From Micrococcus sp. 2A (GTDB taxonomy: Bacteria > Actinomycetota > Actinomycetes > Actinomycetales > Micrococcaceae), in assembly GCF_039519235.1 (NCBI RefSeq), contig NZ_CP154351.1:2480001-2544000 (forward strand): a stretch of DNA of 64,000 nucleotides, given 5' to 3'. This document shows, piece after piece, positions 10,819-18,849 of the stretch (its first letter is position 1; each line of letters begins with the position of its first letter). Both the position numbers and the translations under genes were made by a program. The notes below the pieces were generated by a model. That model was not told where the DNA came from and searched no databases. It saw nothing but the letters and a program-made list of their open reading frames with translations.

Positions 10819-11553
10819 TCAGGCCGGCGTGAGGCGCCGGTCGAGGTCGCCGAGCATCCCCATGAAGCCGGTGAAGCCGGTGAGGATCCCCACCAGCACG
10901 AGCCCGACGGTGCGGGAGCCGAGGCGCGGCACGTCCAGGAACGGATAGGGGTACCAGTCGATCCGCCGCCCGCGCGTCATGGTCATGGCGGCCCACAGCA
11001 GGGGGATCACGGAGGCGAGGCCGGCCCGGCGGTGCGTGATCTGCCCACGGGGGTCGAAGAGCGCCCACACGGCGGGGGCGAGCACGGGGTTCACCACGTG
11101 CTGCAGCGTGTCGTTGACGCGGTAGAGCGCGGTGTCCTCCTCGTGGCCGCGCAGCACGGCGTTGTACACGATGCCCGTGACCATCACGGAGCCCAGCCCC
11201 GCGGTGCGCAGGGCCCAGAACGCGTCCGACGTCGGCGCCGTGTCCCGCGCCGCGAGCGTCAGGGAGGTGCCGGCCACGAGCGCGTTGGACAGCCACGTGA
11301 AGTAGGCCGGCTGGTTCAGGGCGTGCGCCCACCCGGCGGAGAAGCCGCCCTGGTAGCCCACGCCCGGGATGACCACGGTCGCCTTCCTGGCCCCGATGGA
11401 GAACGAGGTGAGGCACCCGACGGCGGGCAGCACGCCGGCGCTCCACCACGCCAGACGCGCGACCGGGCGCGGCGCGACGGCCGCCGTGCGGCGATGACGA
11501 CGCAGGCGGTGCAGGGAGGAGGGCAGGCTGACGCGGGGGGTGGGAAGGGGCAT
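10819..11553 (-). CDS. Pr6Pr-family integral membrane protein
   Basis: A 244-aa protein with about six hydrophobic segments. It carries the motif NQPAYFTWLSNALVAGTSL and the later NDTLQHVVNPVLAPAVWALF, which are characteristic of the Pr6Pr (FAR-17a/AIG1-related) family of unknown function. A paralogue sharing these two motifs begins at 63536. It converges with the acetyltransferase gene, leaving only 8 bp between stops. No role can be assigned. Confidence 0.8.
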   Translation of the reverse strand: MPLPTPRVSLPSSLHRLRRHRRTAAVAPRPVARLAWWSAGVLPAVGCLTSFSIGARKATVVIPGVGYQGGFSAGWAHALNQPAYFTWLSNALVAGTSLTLAARDTAPTSDAFWALRTAGLGSVMVTGIVYNAVLRGHEEDTALYRVNDTLQHVVNPVLAPAVWALFDPRGQITHRRAGLASVIPLLWAAMTMTRGRRIDWYPYPFLDVPRLGSRTVGLVLVGILTGFTGFMGMLGDLDRRLTPA

Positions 11554-11650
11554 GGGGGACCTCGCACGAGAACGCGGTGGCGGGACGGAGGAATCCCCCA
11601 GTGTTGCATGAACGGAAGATGAACGGAAGTCGTCGAGAGGAAGAACGCAC

Positions 11651-11674
11651 GCGCGGGGGCGCCCGCCCCCGCGC
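11651..11674 (-). terminator. Hairpin terminator after glutaminase gene
   Basis: A perfect 10-bp stem GCGCGGGGGC / GCCCCCGCGC with a 4-nt loop sits 12 bp beyond the glutaminase stop. On the minus strand it is followed by GTGCGTTCTTCC, a moderately T-rich run. It is the likely end of the acetyltransferase-glutaminase transcript. Confidence 0.65.
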
Positions 11675-11685
11675 GCACCCCGCCC

Positions 11686-13011
11686 TCAGACCTCGGCGAG
11701 GACCCCGTCCGGATCGTCGATCCGCACGCGGACGCCGTCGGCCTCGAGGCGGTGCACGCCCTCCGCCATGAGCCGCCGCCCCACCTCGGTCACCCGGTCC
11801 ACCCGCTCGAGGTTCAGCACGACCTCCTCGATGGCCCCGTCCTCCTCGCCGGCCGCCACCGCGTCCTCCAGGGCGCCCCGGCCGACGGCGGTGCACGCCG
11901 CCACATCCGGGTGCTCATCCCCGTCCCAGGACCAGCCCCGCTGCCGGCGCTCGCCCGTGCCGAGGTCCGCGAGCGCCGAGACCACGGCGTCCGCGCCGCC
12001 GAAGCGGATGACGCCCTGCAGGTGCAGGCGCACGGTGGCGCCCTCGCGGCTGACGTGGCGCACCACGGTGCCGCCCAGGGCGTCGGCCTCCATGATGTGC
12101 AGGTTCAGGTCCTCGGACATGCGGCGGCACACCCGCACGCCGCGCAGCGAGCTGCCGTGGGCGTCCAGGCGGGGGGAGAACACGCCGATCCCCACCTGTC
12201 CGGGCAGGGCGCCGAGCACGCCCCCGGCCACGCCGGACTTCGCCGGGATCCCCACGTCCACGAGCCACTGCCCGGCGTCGTCGTACATCCCGGAGGAGCT
12301 CATGACGGAGAGCACCTGGCGGGCCACGCGCGCCGCGATGACCCGCTCGCCGGTGAGCGGGTGGAGGCCGCCCGCGGCGAGGCACGCGCCCATGAGGGCG
12401 AGGTCGCGGGCGGTCACGAGGACGGAGCACTGCGCGATGTACCCGGCGACGACGTCCTCGGCACGGTCCTGGATGATGCCGTGGCTGCGCATCATGTGGC
12501 CGAGGGAGAGGTTGCGGTCCGCGGTGGCCAGCTCGGCCTCGTAGGACTCCTGGTCCACCCGCAGTGGCCGGCCGGCGAGCGCGGAGAGCAGGGAGACGAG
12601 CCGGTCGATCCGCTCCTGCGGGCGCGCGTCCGGCCCCACGAGGAGCTGGTGCACGGCGATGGCGCCGGCGTTGATCATGGCATTGTCCGGGCGGTGGGAC
12701 TCCGCCTCGAGGGAGAGCTCGTTGAACGCCTCCCCGGAGGGGTTCAGGGCCACGCGGGCGTCCACCTCGGCGCGGCCGCGGTCCATGAGGGCGGCCGCGT
12801 ACCCGAACGGCTTGGAGACGGACTGGATGGTGAACTCCGTCTCGTCGTCGCCGGCGGCGTAGAGGTGCCCCGTGACGGTGGCGAGGGCGATGCCCAGCCG
12901 GTCCGGGTCCGCGGTGGCCAGCGTGGGGATGTACTGCGCGAGCTCGCCCTCGTTGGAGTCCCGGAGGGAGTCGTGGAGGGAGCGCAGGTAGTCCTGGATC
13001 GGGTGACGCAT
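11686..13011 (-). CDS. glsA: Glutaminase A with C-terminal STAS domain
   Basis: A 441-aa protein. Residues about 1-310 form a serine-dependent beta-lactamase-like glutaminase (L-glutamine to glutamate plus ammonia). The catalytic S-x-x-K pair is S64/K67 in IQSVSKPFG, with further family marks NPSGEAFNEL, NAMINAGAI and GIPAKSGVAGG. The C-terminal 110 residues look like a STAS domain (EEVVLNLERVDRVTEVGRRL), as in other actinobacterial GlsA proteins. The ATG at 13011 overlaps the upstream stop by one base (TGATG), so it is translated with the acetyltransferase gene before it. Confidence 0.92.
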   Translation of the reverse strand: MRHPIQDYLRSLHDSLRDSNEGELAQYIPTLATADPDRLGIALATVTGHLYAAGDDETEFTIQSVSKPFGYAAALMDRGRAEVDARVALNPSGEAFNELSLEAESHRPDNAMINAGAIAVHQLLVGPDARPQERIDRLVSLLSALAGRPLRVDQESYEAELATADRNLSLGHMMRSHGIIQDRAEDVVAGYIAQCSVLVTARDLALMGACLAAGGLHPLTGERVIAARVARQVLSVMSSSGMYDDAGQWLVDVGIPAKSGVAGGVLGALPGQVGIGVFSPRLDAHGSSLRGVRVCRRMSEDLNLHIMEADALGGTVVRHVSREGATVRLHLQGVIRFGGADAVVSALADLGTGERRQRGWSWDGDEHPDVAACTAVGRGALEDAVAAGEEDGAIEEVVLNLERVDRVTEVGRRLMAEGVHRLEADGVRVRIDDPDGVLAEV

Positions 13012-13682
13012 CAGCGGGCCTCCCACCACATGCCGGTGAGGTCCTCGGTGCCGAACGCCCGCACGGGCTCGATCTCGGCGAACCCGAGGCGCGCGTAGAA
13101 CGGCACGTTGGCCCGGGTGGAGGACTCGAGGTAGATCCCGGTGCCGTCCGCGCGCCGCTGCCGGTGGCGCACGAGGGCGCTCGCCGCGCCCCGGCCGCGG
13201 GCCGCGGGAAGGGTCCCGAGGTCCGCGAGGTACCAGTGCGGGACCGTCGGGCGGGCGCGCTCGCACGCGGCCACGGTGAGCGCCATGTCCAGCGCGTGGG
13301 CGCCGTGCACGCGCAGCAGGCCGGGCACGGAGGCGACGGCGGCCGGCACGGTGGTGCCGCGCGGCGCGTCCGGCGCCCCCCACAGGGCGGCGGCGAGGAC
13401 CGTGCCGTCCGCGGGGTCCACGGCGACGTCGACCGCGCCGGGCACCCGCCCGTCGGGCCCGGGAGACAGGGCGTCCCGCACCGCACCGGAGAACTTGCGG
13501 GTCAGCCGCTCGACCCTCCGGGCCGCGGGGAGGAAGGAGACCGTGTAGGGGTCGGTGAGGAAGGACTCGGCGAGGACGGACGCCACCCGGCGCACGGTGC
13601 TCCCGCGCAGCGCGTCCGGCCGCAGGGTCACCACCTGCACGCGGGCGCGGTCGAGGGCCGGGGAGGGGTCCGGGGAGGTCAT
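13011..13682 (-). CDS. GNAT-family N-acetyltransferase
   Basis: A 223-aa acetyltransferase with the CoA-binding region LPAARGRGAASALVRHRQ and C-terminal VPFYARLGFAEIEPV. An exact TAGACT (13690-13695) stands 7 nt before the ATG and there is no Shine-Dalgarno, so leaderless expression is predicted. It is translationally linked to glsA. The substrate is unknown. Confidence 0.85.
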   Translation of the reverse strand: MTSPDPSPALDRARVQVVTLRPDALRGSTVRRVASVLAESFLTDPYTVSFLPAARRVERLTRKFSGAVRDALSPGPDGRVPGAVDVAVDPADGTVLAAALWGAPDAPRGTTVPAAVASVPGLLRVHGAHALDMALTVAACERARPTVPHWYLADLGTLPAARGRGAASALVRHRQRRADGTGIYLESSTRANVPFYARLGFAEIEPVRAFGTEDLTGMWWEAR

Positions 13683-13767
13683 GGCCGCCAGTCTAGGGAC
13701 CGCGGCGCCGTCGCGGCCCGGCGTCACCGGCGCGCGGGGGCCGACGTGATCGGGGACACTGGGGGCC

Positions 13768-15183
13768 ATGACGACGACCCCCGACGTGCTCGCCCTGCTC
13801 GAGCGGGAGCTGCCCGGCCGCGTGGACACCGCGGCGGAGGCCCTCGAGGCCGCCCGCACCGACCGATCCGGCCACCGCTCCCCCGCCGCTCCGCTGGCCG
13901 TGGTGCGCGCCGGCCGCGTGGAGGACGTGCAGGCCGCGTGCCGGATCGCCCACGCCACGCGGACCCCGCTCGTGACCCGGGGGGCAGGCACGGGGCTGGC
14001 CGGGGGCGCCGTCGCCGGGGCGGGCGAGATCGTGCTGGACGTCAGGGCGATGGACCGGATCCTCGAGGTCTCCCCCGCGGACCGCGTCGCCGTCGTCGAG
14101 CCCGGGATCCTCAACGGCGCGCTCAACGCGCGCCTGGCCGAGCACGGGCTGTGGTGGGCGCCCGACCCGGCCTCGAAGGACATCTCCACCGTGGGCGGCA
14201 ACATCGCGATGAACGCGGGCGGGCTGCTGTGCGCCAAGTACGGCGTCACGCGTGAGGCGGTGCTGGGGCTGGACGTGGTGCTCGCCGACGGCACGCTCCT
14301 GCGCCTCGGCCACCGCACGGTCAAGGGCGTCACGGGCTACGACCTCACCGCCCTGCTGATCGGCTCGGAGGGCACCCTCGGCGTGATCGTGGGCGCCACG
14401 CTCGCGCTGCGCCCGCTCGTCCGGGGCGCCCAGGTGACCCTGGGCGGGTTCTTCTCCGACGTCGTCGCCGCCGCGGCCGCCGCCCAGTCCGTCACGGGCG
14501 CGGGCCACGTGCCGGCCCTGATGGAGCTCATGGACGAGGCCACGCTCGCGGCGGTGCGCGCGTACGTCGGCCCGGAGCTGGGCGCGGCGCTGCCCGAGCG
14601 CGGCGCGTTCCTGCTGGTGCAGGCCGACGGCGCGGGGGCGGCCGAGGACGGCGCCGCGATGGCGGCCCTGATGGAGACGGCCGGCGGCGCGGTGACCGCC
14701 ACCGCGGACCCCAGGGAGGCGGAGGCGCTCATGGCCCTGCGCCGCAGCGCGTTCCCCGCCCTCGAGGCGCTCGGCACCCCGCTCGTGGAGGACGTCGCGG
14801 TGCCGCGCAGCCGCATGGCGGAGATGTTCGCGCGGATCCGGGAGATCGAGGCGCGCACGGGCGTCGCCATCCCGACGTCGGCCCACGCCGGGGACGGAAA
14901 CCTGCACCCGGTGCTGGTGTTCGGCTCGGCGGGCGAGGTGGGCGGCGAGGCCGGCACCGCGATCCCGGAGGCCGTGTGGGAGGCGGCGGGCGAGCTGTTC
15001 GCCGCCGGACTGGAGCTGGGCGGCACCCTGACCGGAGAGCACGGCGTGGGCCTGCTCAAGCGGGCGTTCCTGAAGGACGAGCTCGGGGAGGCCCAGCACG
15101 CGCTGCAGGAGCGGATCAAGGCCGTCTTCGACCCGCACGGGATCCTCAACCCGGGCAAGATGTTCACGCCGGACGCGGCCTGA
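13768..15183 (+). CDS. FAD-linked oxidase, GlcD/D-lactate dehydrogenase family
   Basis: A 471-aa flavoprotein with the PCMH FAD-binding fold. Phosphate loop GAGTGLAGGAVAG and GGNIAMNAGGLLCAKYGV bind FAD. The C-terminal cap contains HAGDGNLHP and LTGEHGVGLLKR, both diagnostic for glycolate oxidase subunit D and D-lactate or D-2-hydroxyacid dehydrogenases. It probably oxidises a 2-hydroxyacid and passes electrons to the quinone pool. No GlcE/GlcF partners are adjacent. A hexamer GACACT lies 7 nt before the ATG (close to TANNNT), so it may be leaderless. Confidence 0.87.
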   Translation: MTTTPDVLALLERELPGRVDTAAEALEAARTDRSGHRSPAAPLAVVRAGRVEDVQAACRIAHATRTPLVTRGAGTGLAGGAVAGAGEIVLDVRAMDRILEVSPADRVAVVEPGILNGALNARLAEHGLWWAPDPASKDISTVGGNIAMNAGGLLCAKYGVTREAVLGLDVVLADGTLLRLGHRTVKGVTGYDLTALLIGSEGTLGVIVGATLALRPLVRGAQVTLGGFFSDVVAAAAAAQSVTGAGHVPALMELMDEATLAAVRAYVGPELGAALPERGAFLLVQADGAGAAEDGAAMAALMETAGGAVTATADPREAEALMALRRSAFPALEALGTPLVEDVAVPRSRMAEMFARIREIEARTGVAIPTSAHAGDGNLHPVLVFGSAGEVGGEAGTAIPEAVWEAAGELFAAGLELGGTLTGEHGVGLLKRAFLKDELGEAQHALQERIKAVFDPHGILNPGKMFTPDAA

Positions 15184-15249
15184 CGGGGCCCGGGCGGCGG
15201 CTGTGGAGATCCCAGGGCCCTCCAAGGCGACGGCTCTACGCTCGGGGGC

Positions 15250-16062
15250 ATGCCCGAGGAGCAGCCCCGCACGCCTCCGCCGTCGCCGGAGCGCCCGCCG
15301 TCGCCGTCCGAGCGCGCGCCCTCAGCGGCGACGGCCCTGGAGACCCTGCGCCGCACCCCCGTCGCGCAGCTGACGCAGATGCCGCCGGCCATGACGCGGG
15401 CCCTCGGCGCCCTGCGGGAGGACTTCGAGCGGTTCGACCTCGAGTACCGCTCCGCCCTGGTGCAGGTGGAGACGCGCCTGGAGACCCTGCAGGACGAGTT
15501 CGCCCTGGCGCACGACCACAACCCGATCGAGCACATCGTCACCCGGGTCAAGTCGCCCGAGTCCATCCTGCGCAAGGCCGCCGACCGCGGGCTCTCCCTG
15601 GACCTGGACGCCATGCGCCGCACGGTCACGGACATCGCGGGGGCGCGCGTGATCCTCAGCTTCACCGAGGACGTCTACCGCGTGTTCCGCCACTTCACCT
15701 CGCAGCCGGACATCCGCCTCGTGGAGGTGGAGGACTACATCGCCTCCCCCAAGCCCAGCGGCTACCGCAGCCTGCACTGCCTCGTGGAGGTGCCGGTGCA
15801 CTTCTCCACGGGCACGCGCCACGTCACCGTGGAGATGCAGTTCCGCACGATCGCCATGGACTTCTGGGCGTCGCTCGAGCACAAGATCAACTACAAGTTC
15901 CAGGGGGACGTGCCCGCCGACATCGCCACGGAGCTCGTGGCCGCCGCCCGCGTGGCGGCGGACCTGGACTGCCGGATGGAGCACCTGCACCGGCAGGTCG
16001 CCGAGGGCCCCGGCGACGCGGGTCAGCCCGCCGGCGGCACCGCGTCCGGGGCGAGCGCGTAG
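15250..16062 (+). CDS. Small alarmone synthetase, RelA/SpoT (p)ppGpp synthetase domain
   Basis: A 270-aa single-domain GTP pyrophosphokinase of the RelQ/YjbM class. Synthetase motifs seen: RVKSPESILRKAADRG (ATP site), DIAGARVILSF, PKPSGYRSLHCLVEVPV (G-loop), VEMQFRTIAMDFWASLEHKI. There is no HD hydrolase, TGS or ACT domain. The N-terminal 35 residues are Pro/Ser-rich. TACGCT at 15237-15242 with a 7-nt gap to the ATG predicts a leaderless mRNA. It should make alarmone in response to cell-envelope or other stress independently of ribosome-bound Rel. Confidence 0.9.
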   Translation: MPEEQPRTPPPSPERPPSPSERAPSAATALETLRRTPVAQLTQMPPAMTRALGALREDFERFDLEYRSALVQVETRLETLQDEFALAHDHNPIEHIVTRVKSPESILRKAADRGLSLDLDAMRRTVTDIAGARVILSFTEDVYRVFRHFTSQPDIRLVEVEDYIASPKPSGYRSLHCLVEVPVHFSTGTRHVTVEMQFRTIAMDFWASLEHKINYKFQGDVPADIATELVAAARVAADLDCRMEHLHRQVAEGPGDAGQPAGGTASGASA

Positions 16063-16166
16063 ATCCAGGCCCGCACCGCCCGGCCGTCCTCGAGGAGGAC
16101 GTGCGCGTTCGAGCGGCCCGGCGCGAGGGTGCCGCAGACCGCGCGGCGGTGGTCCGAGGACGTCAC
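16023..16166 (-). pseudogene. Remnant of a gamma-glutamylcyclotransferase-like protein
   Basis: Directly after the arsR stop, on the same strand, a 47-codon frame starts with GTG and reads VTSSDHRRAVCGTLAPGR, then SNAHVLLEDGRAVRAWIYAL. The first part matches the YGTLAPGR-NAHVL beginning of GGCT/AIG2-like proteins. The second matches the DG-x-AVxAxIYAL strand near their C-terminus. About 80 residues normally lying between them are missing. It overlaps the 3' end of the alarmone synthetase gene by 40 bp. The reading is by eye from family knowledge. Confidence 0.4.
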
Positions 16167-16167
16167 C

Positions 16168-16542
16168 TCAGTCAAGGCCGAGCACCCCCCGGAGCTGCTC
16201 GAAGGCCTCCGGGACCACGGTGTAGTGCGCCCAGCGACCGCGCTGCTCGCGCGTGAGCAGCCCCGCGTCCACGAGGCGCTTCATGTGATGGCTCACCGTG
16301 GACTGCGCGATCCCGAGCTCCGCCGTGAGGTCGCACGCGCACACGTTCTCGCAGCCCTGCGCCGCCACGTGGGAGAGCAGGCGCAGGCGCATGGGGTCCG
16401 CGAGGGCCTTGAACACGACGGCGGTCCGTGACGCCGCGTCGGCCGAGAGGGGCGCCGTGGTGAGGGAGCAGCAGTCGGCGGGCAGGGCGCCCGCGTCGGG
16501 CCCAGACCCCGGGGGTTCACGCGTGGACAGGGGGGTGCTCAT
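16168..16542 (-). CDS. arsR: ArsR-family arsenic-responsive repressor
   Basis: A 124-aa winged-helix repressor. The HTH is LGIAQSTVSHHMKRLVDAGLL. Cys24, Cys25 and Cys64 have the same spacing as the As(III)-binding triad C15/C16/C55 known from Corynebacterium ArsR1. Cys68 and Cys70 (CENVCACDL) recall the E. coli-type site as well. TAGCAT at 16549-16554 lies 6 nt before the ATG, so it should be leaderless. It is divergent from the ACR3 pump gene, which it presumably represses until arsenite binds. Confidence 0.9.
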   Translation of the reverse strand: MSTPLSTREPPGSGPDAGALPADCCSLTTAPLSADAASRTAVVFKALADPMRLRLLSHVAAQGCENVCACDLTAELGIAQSTVSHHMKRLVDAGLLTREQRGRWAHYTVVPEAFEQLRGVLGLD

Positions 16543-16670
16543 GCGAGCATGCTACTCACATTGACGTCCATCGATCTGTGATCGTCGCGTCCACATGCCC
16601 TGCGTCGACGCGACCCCTCGCGTCGCGTCACCGCTCCCCTCCCCCGCCGGACCGACCCGAACAGGCTGAC
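16543..16670. promoter_or_regulatory. Divergent arsR / acr3 promoter region
   Basis: The 128-bp spacer holds the arsR -10 TAGCAT (16549-16554, minus strand). Beside it is an imperfect palindrome around 16561-16574 (TTGACGTCCATCGA), a candidate ArsR operator. In the acr3 leader a perfect 8-bp hairpin CGACGCGA / TCGCGTCG (16606-16625) has a CCCC loop. The operator call is tentative. Confidence 0.4.
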
Positions 16671-17837
16671 ATGACCCCTCCCGTCGTCGCCCCCGCCGCC
16701 CGCACCCCTTCCGCCGACCACCATCCCGTCCTCAAGGAGATGTCCTTCCTGGACCGCTGGCTCCCCCTGTGGATCCTGCTGGCCATGGGCCTGGGCCTGC
16801 TGCTGGGCAACCTCATCCCCGGCCTCGACCACGCCCTCGAGTCGGTCACGATCGCCAACGTCTCCGTGCCGATCGCCGTCGGCCTGCTCGTGATGATGTA
16901 CCCCGTGCTGGCCAAGGTCCGCTACGACGAGACGCGGCGCATCACCGCGGACCGCCGGCTCATGGCCACCTCGCTGCTCCTCAACTGGATCGTGGGCCCC
17001 GCGCTCATGTTCGGCCTCGCATGGCTCTTCCTGGCGGACCTGCCCGAGTACCGCACGGGCCTGATCATCGTGGGCCTGGCCCGGTGCATCGCCATGGTGC
17101 TCATCTGGAACGACCTCGCGTGCGGCGACCGCGAGGCCGCCGCCGTCCTCGTGGCGATCAACTCGGTCTTCCAGGTGCTCGCCTTCGGCGTCCTCGGCTG
17201 GTTCTACCTCCAGGTCCTCCCCGCCTGGCTCGGGCTCCCGACGACGTCGGCCGAGTTCTCCGTCGGGGCGATCGTCCTCTCCGTGCTCGTCTTCCTCGGC
17301 ATCCCGCTGCTCGCCGGCTTCCTGACCCGCACGGTGGGCGAGCGGGCCAAGGGGCGCGACTGGTACGAGAACCGGTTCCTGCCGAAGCTCGGCCCGTGGG
17401 CGCTCTACGGCCTGCTCTTCACGATCGTGCTGCTCTTCGCCCTCCAGGGCCAGGCCATCGTCGAGAGCCCCCTCGACGTCGCGCGAATCGCGCTGCCGCT
17501 GCTGGCCTACTTCGTGATCATGTTCCTGGGCTCCCTGCTGCTGGCCCGCGCCGTGGGCCTCGACTACGCCCGCGCCACCACGGTGGCCTTCACGGCCTCC
17601 GGCAACAACTTCGAGCTGGCCATCGCCGTGGCGATCGGCACGTTCGGCGTCACCTCCGGACAGGCCCTCGCCGGCGTCGTCGGGCCGCTGATCGAGGTGC
17701 CCGTGCTCGTGGCCCTCGTCTACGTCTCGATGTGGCTCGGCCGCCGCCTGTTCCCGAACGATCCCACTGTGCCCGGCCCCGTCGTGTCCGGCAGTGCCTC
17801 CGAGCCGACCGAGCGCGACGCCGCCGCCCGCCCCTGA
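16671..17837 (+). CDS. acr3: ACR3-family arsenite efflux permease
   Basis: A 388-aa, roughly ten-helix permease exporting As(III). Typical ACR3 features: LARCIAMVLIWNDLACGD with the essential Cys, and TTVAFTASGNNFELAIAVAI. The start is placed at ATG 16671, 28 residues before FLDRWLPLW. The frame is open further upstream but reads low-complexity sequence. The Shine-Dalgarno before 16671 is weak. It is followed after 36 bp by the double arsenate reductase, making an efflux-plus-reduction operon opposite arsR. Confidence 0.92.
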   Translation: MTPPVVAPAARTPSADHHPVLKEMSFLDRWLPLWILLAMGLGLLLGNLIPGLDHALESVTIANVSVPIAVGLLVMMYPVLAKVRYDETRRITADRRLMATSLLLNWIVGPALMFGLAWLFLADLPEYRTGLIIVGLARCIAMVLIWNDLACGDREAAAVLVAINSVFQVLAFGVLGWFYLQVLPAWLGLPTTSAEFSVGAIVLSVLVFLGIPLLAGFLTRTVGERAKGRDWYENRFLPKLGPWALYGLLFTIVLLFALQGQAIVESPLDVARIALPLLAYFVIMFLGSLLLARAVGLDYARATTVAFTASGNNFELAIAVAIGTFGVTSGQALAGVVGPLIEVPVLVALVYVSMWLGRRLFPNDPTVPGPVVSGSASEPTERDAAARP

Positions 17838-17873
17838 CGCCCACCTCCCTCCCACCCTCTCCAGGAGAACCCC

Positions 17874-18743
17874 GTGAACGATCAGCAGACCGCCGCCGCC
17901 CGCCCCTCCGTCCTGTTCGTCTGCAGGAAGAACGGCGGCAAGTCCCAGATGGCCGCCGCCCTCATGGAGCGCCTCGCCGGCGACGCCGTGGAGGTGCACT
18001 CCGCCGGCACCCACCCCGGTGAGGAGGTCAACGCCCTCGCCGCCGAGTCGGTGGCCGAGGTCGGCGCGGACATGTCCCACGGCACGCCCAAGCCCGTCGA
18101 CCCCGCGCTCGTGGCCCGCGTGGACCGTGTGGTGGTGCTGGGCGACGAGGCGAAGGTCGAGCCGGCGGAGGGCATGGCCGGGAGCATCGAGACGTGGCGC
18201 ACCGACGAGCCCTCCGAGCGAGGCGTCGAGGGCGCCGAGCGCATGCGCCTCGTGCGCGACGACATCGACGCGCGCGTGCACGCCCTGTTCGCGGAGCTGA
18301 CCGGGCAGGCGACGCCGACGGATGACGACGAGGACGCCGAGGACCGTCCCTCCGTGCTCTTCGTGTGCGTGCACAACGCGGGCCGCTCGCAGATGGCTGC
18401 CGGCTGGCTCGAGCACCTGGCCGAGGGCCGGGTCGAGGTGCGCTCCGCGGGCTCCGCCCCGAAGGAGGAGGTCAACCCGGCCGCGGTCGCCGCCATGGCG
18501 GAGGTGGGGATCGACATCGCCGCGAACACCCCGAAGGTCCTCACCACGGACGCCGTGAAGGACTCCGACGTGGTGATCACCATGGGCTGCGGGGACACCT
18601 GCCCCGTCTTCCCCGGCAAGCGCTACGAGGACTGGGCGGTCGAGGACCCGGCCGGCCAGGGCGTCGAGGCCGTGCGCCCGATCCGCGACGAGATCCGCGC
18701 GCGCGTGGAGACGCTCGTCAGAGAGCTGCTCCCGCGCCTGTGA
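17874..18743 (+). CDS. Tandem fusion of two LMW-phosphatase-type arsenate reductase domains
   Basis: A 289-aa protein with two ArsC domains joined by an acidic linker (about 145-158, DDDEDAED). Domain 1 (12-142) has Cys17 in [13 protein letters not shown], where the usual CX5R arginine is Lys23, and it lacks the second cysteine pair. Domain 2 (160-289) has the canonical loop [13 protein letters not shown] (C165, R171), the [10 protein letters not shown] pair C239/C243, and the DP loop (D258). Domain 2 should be an active arsenate reductase, in this lineage likely mycothiol/mycoredoxin-coupled. Domain 1 resembles the divergent ArsC1'-type and may be weak or non-catalytic. The GTG start follows AGGAGAACCCC. 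Confidence 0.85.
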   Translation: MNDQQTAAARPSVLFVCRKNGGKSQMAAALMERLAGDAVEVHSAGTHPGEEVNALAAESVAEVGADMSHGTPKPVDPALVARVDRVVVLGDEAKVEPAEGMAGSIETWRTDEPSERGVEGAERMRLVRDDIDARVHALFAELTGQATPTDDDEDAEDRPSVLFVCVHNAGRSQMAAGWLEHLAEGRVEVRSAGSAPKEEVNPAAVAAMAEVGIDIAANTPKVLTTDAVKDSDVVITMGCGDTCPVFPGKRYEDWAVEDPAGQGVEAVRPIRDEIRARVETLVRELLPRL

Positions 18744-18849
18744 CCTGCACCATCGCGGACGGGCGATCCCGCAGACCTTGGCACACCTGTGGCCAGATCG
18801 TGACCGAAAGACCGCAGGAGCGACGCGGTCTCAGGCTTAGCCTGGACCG

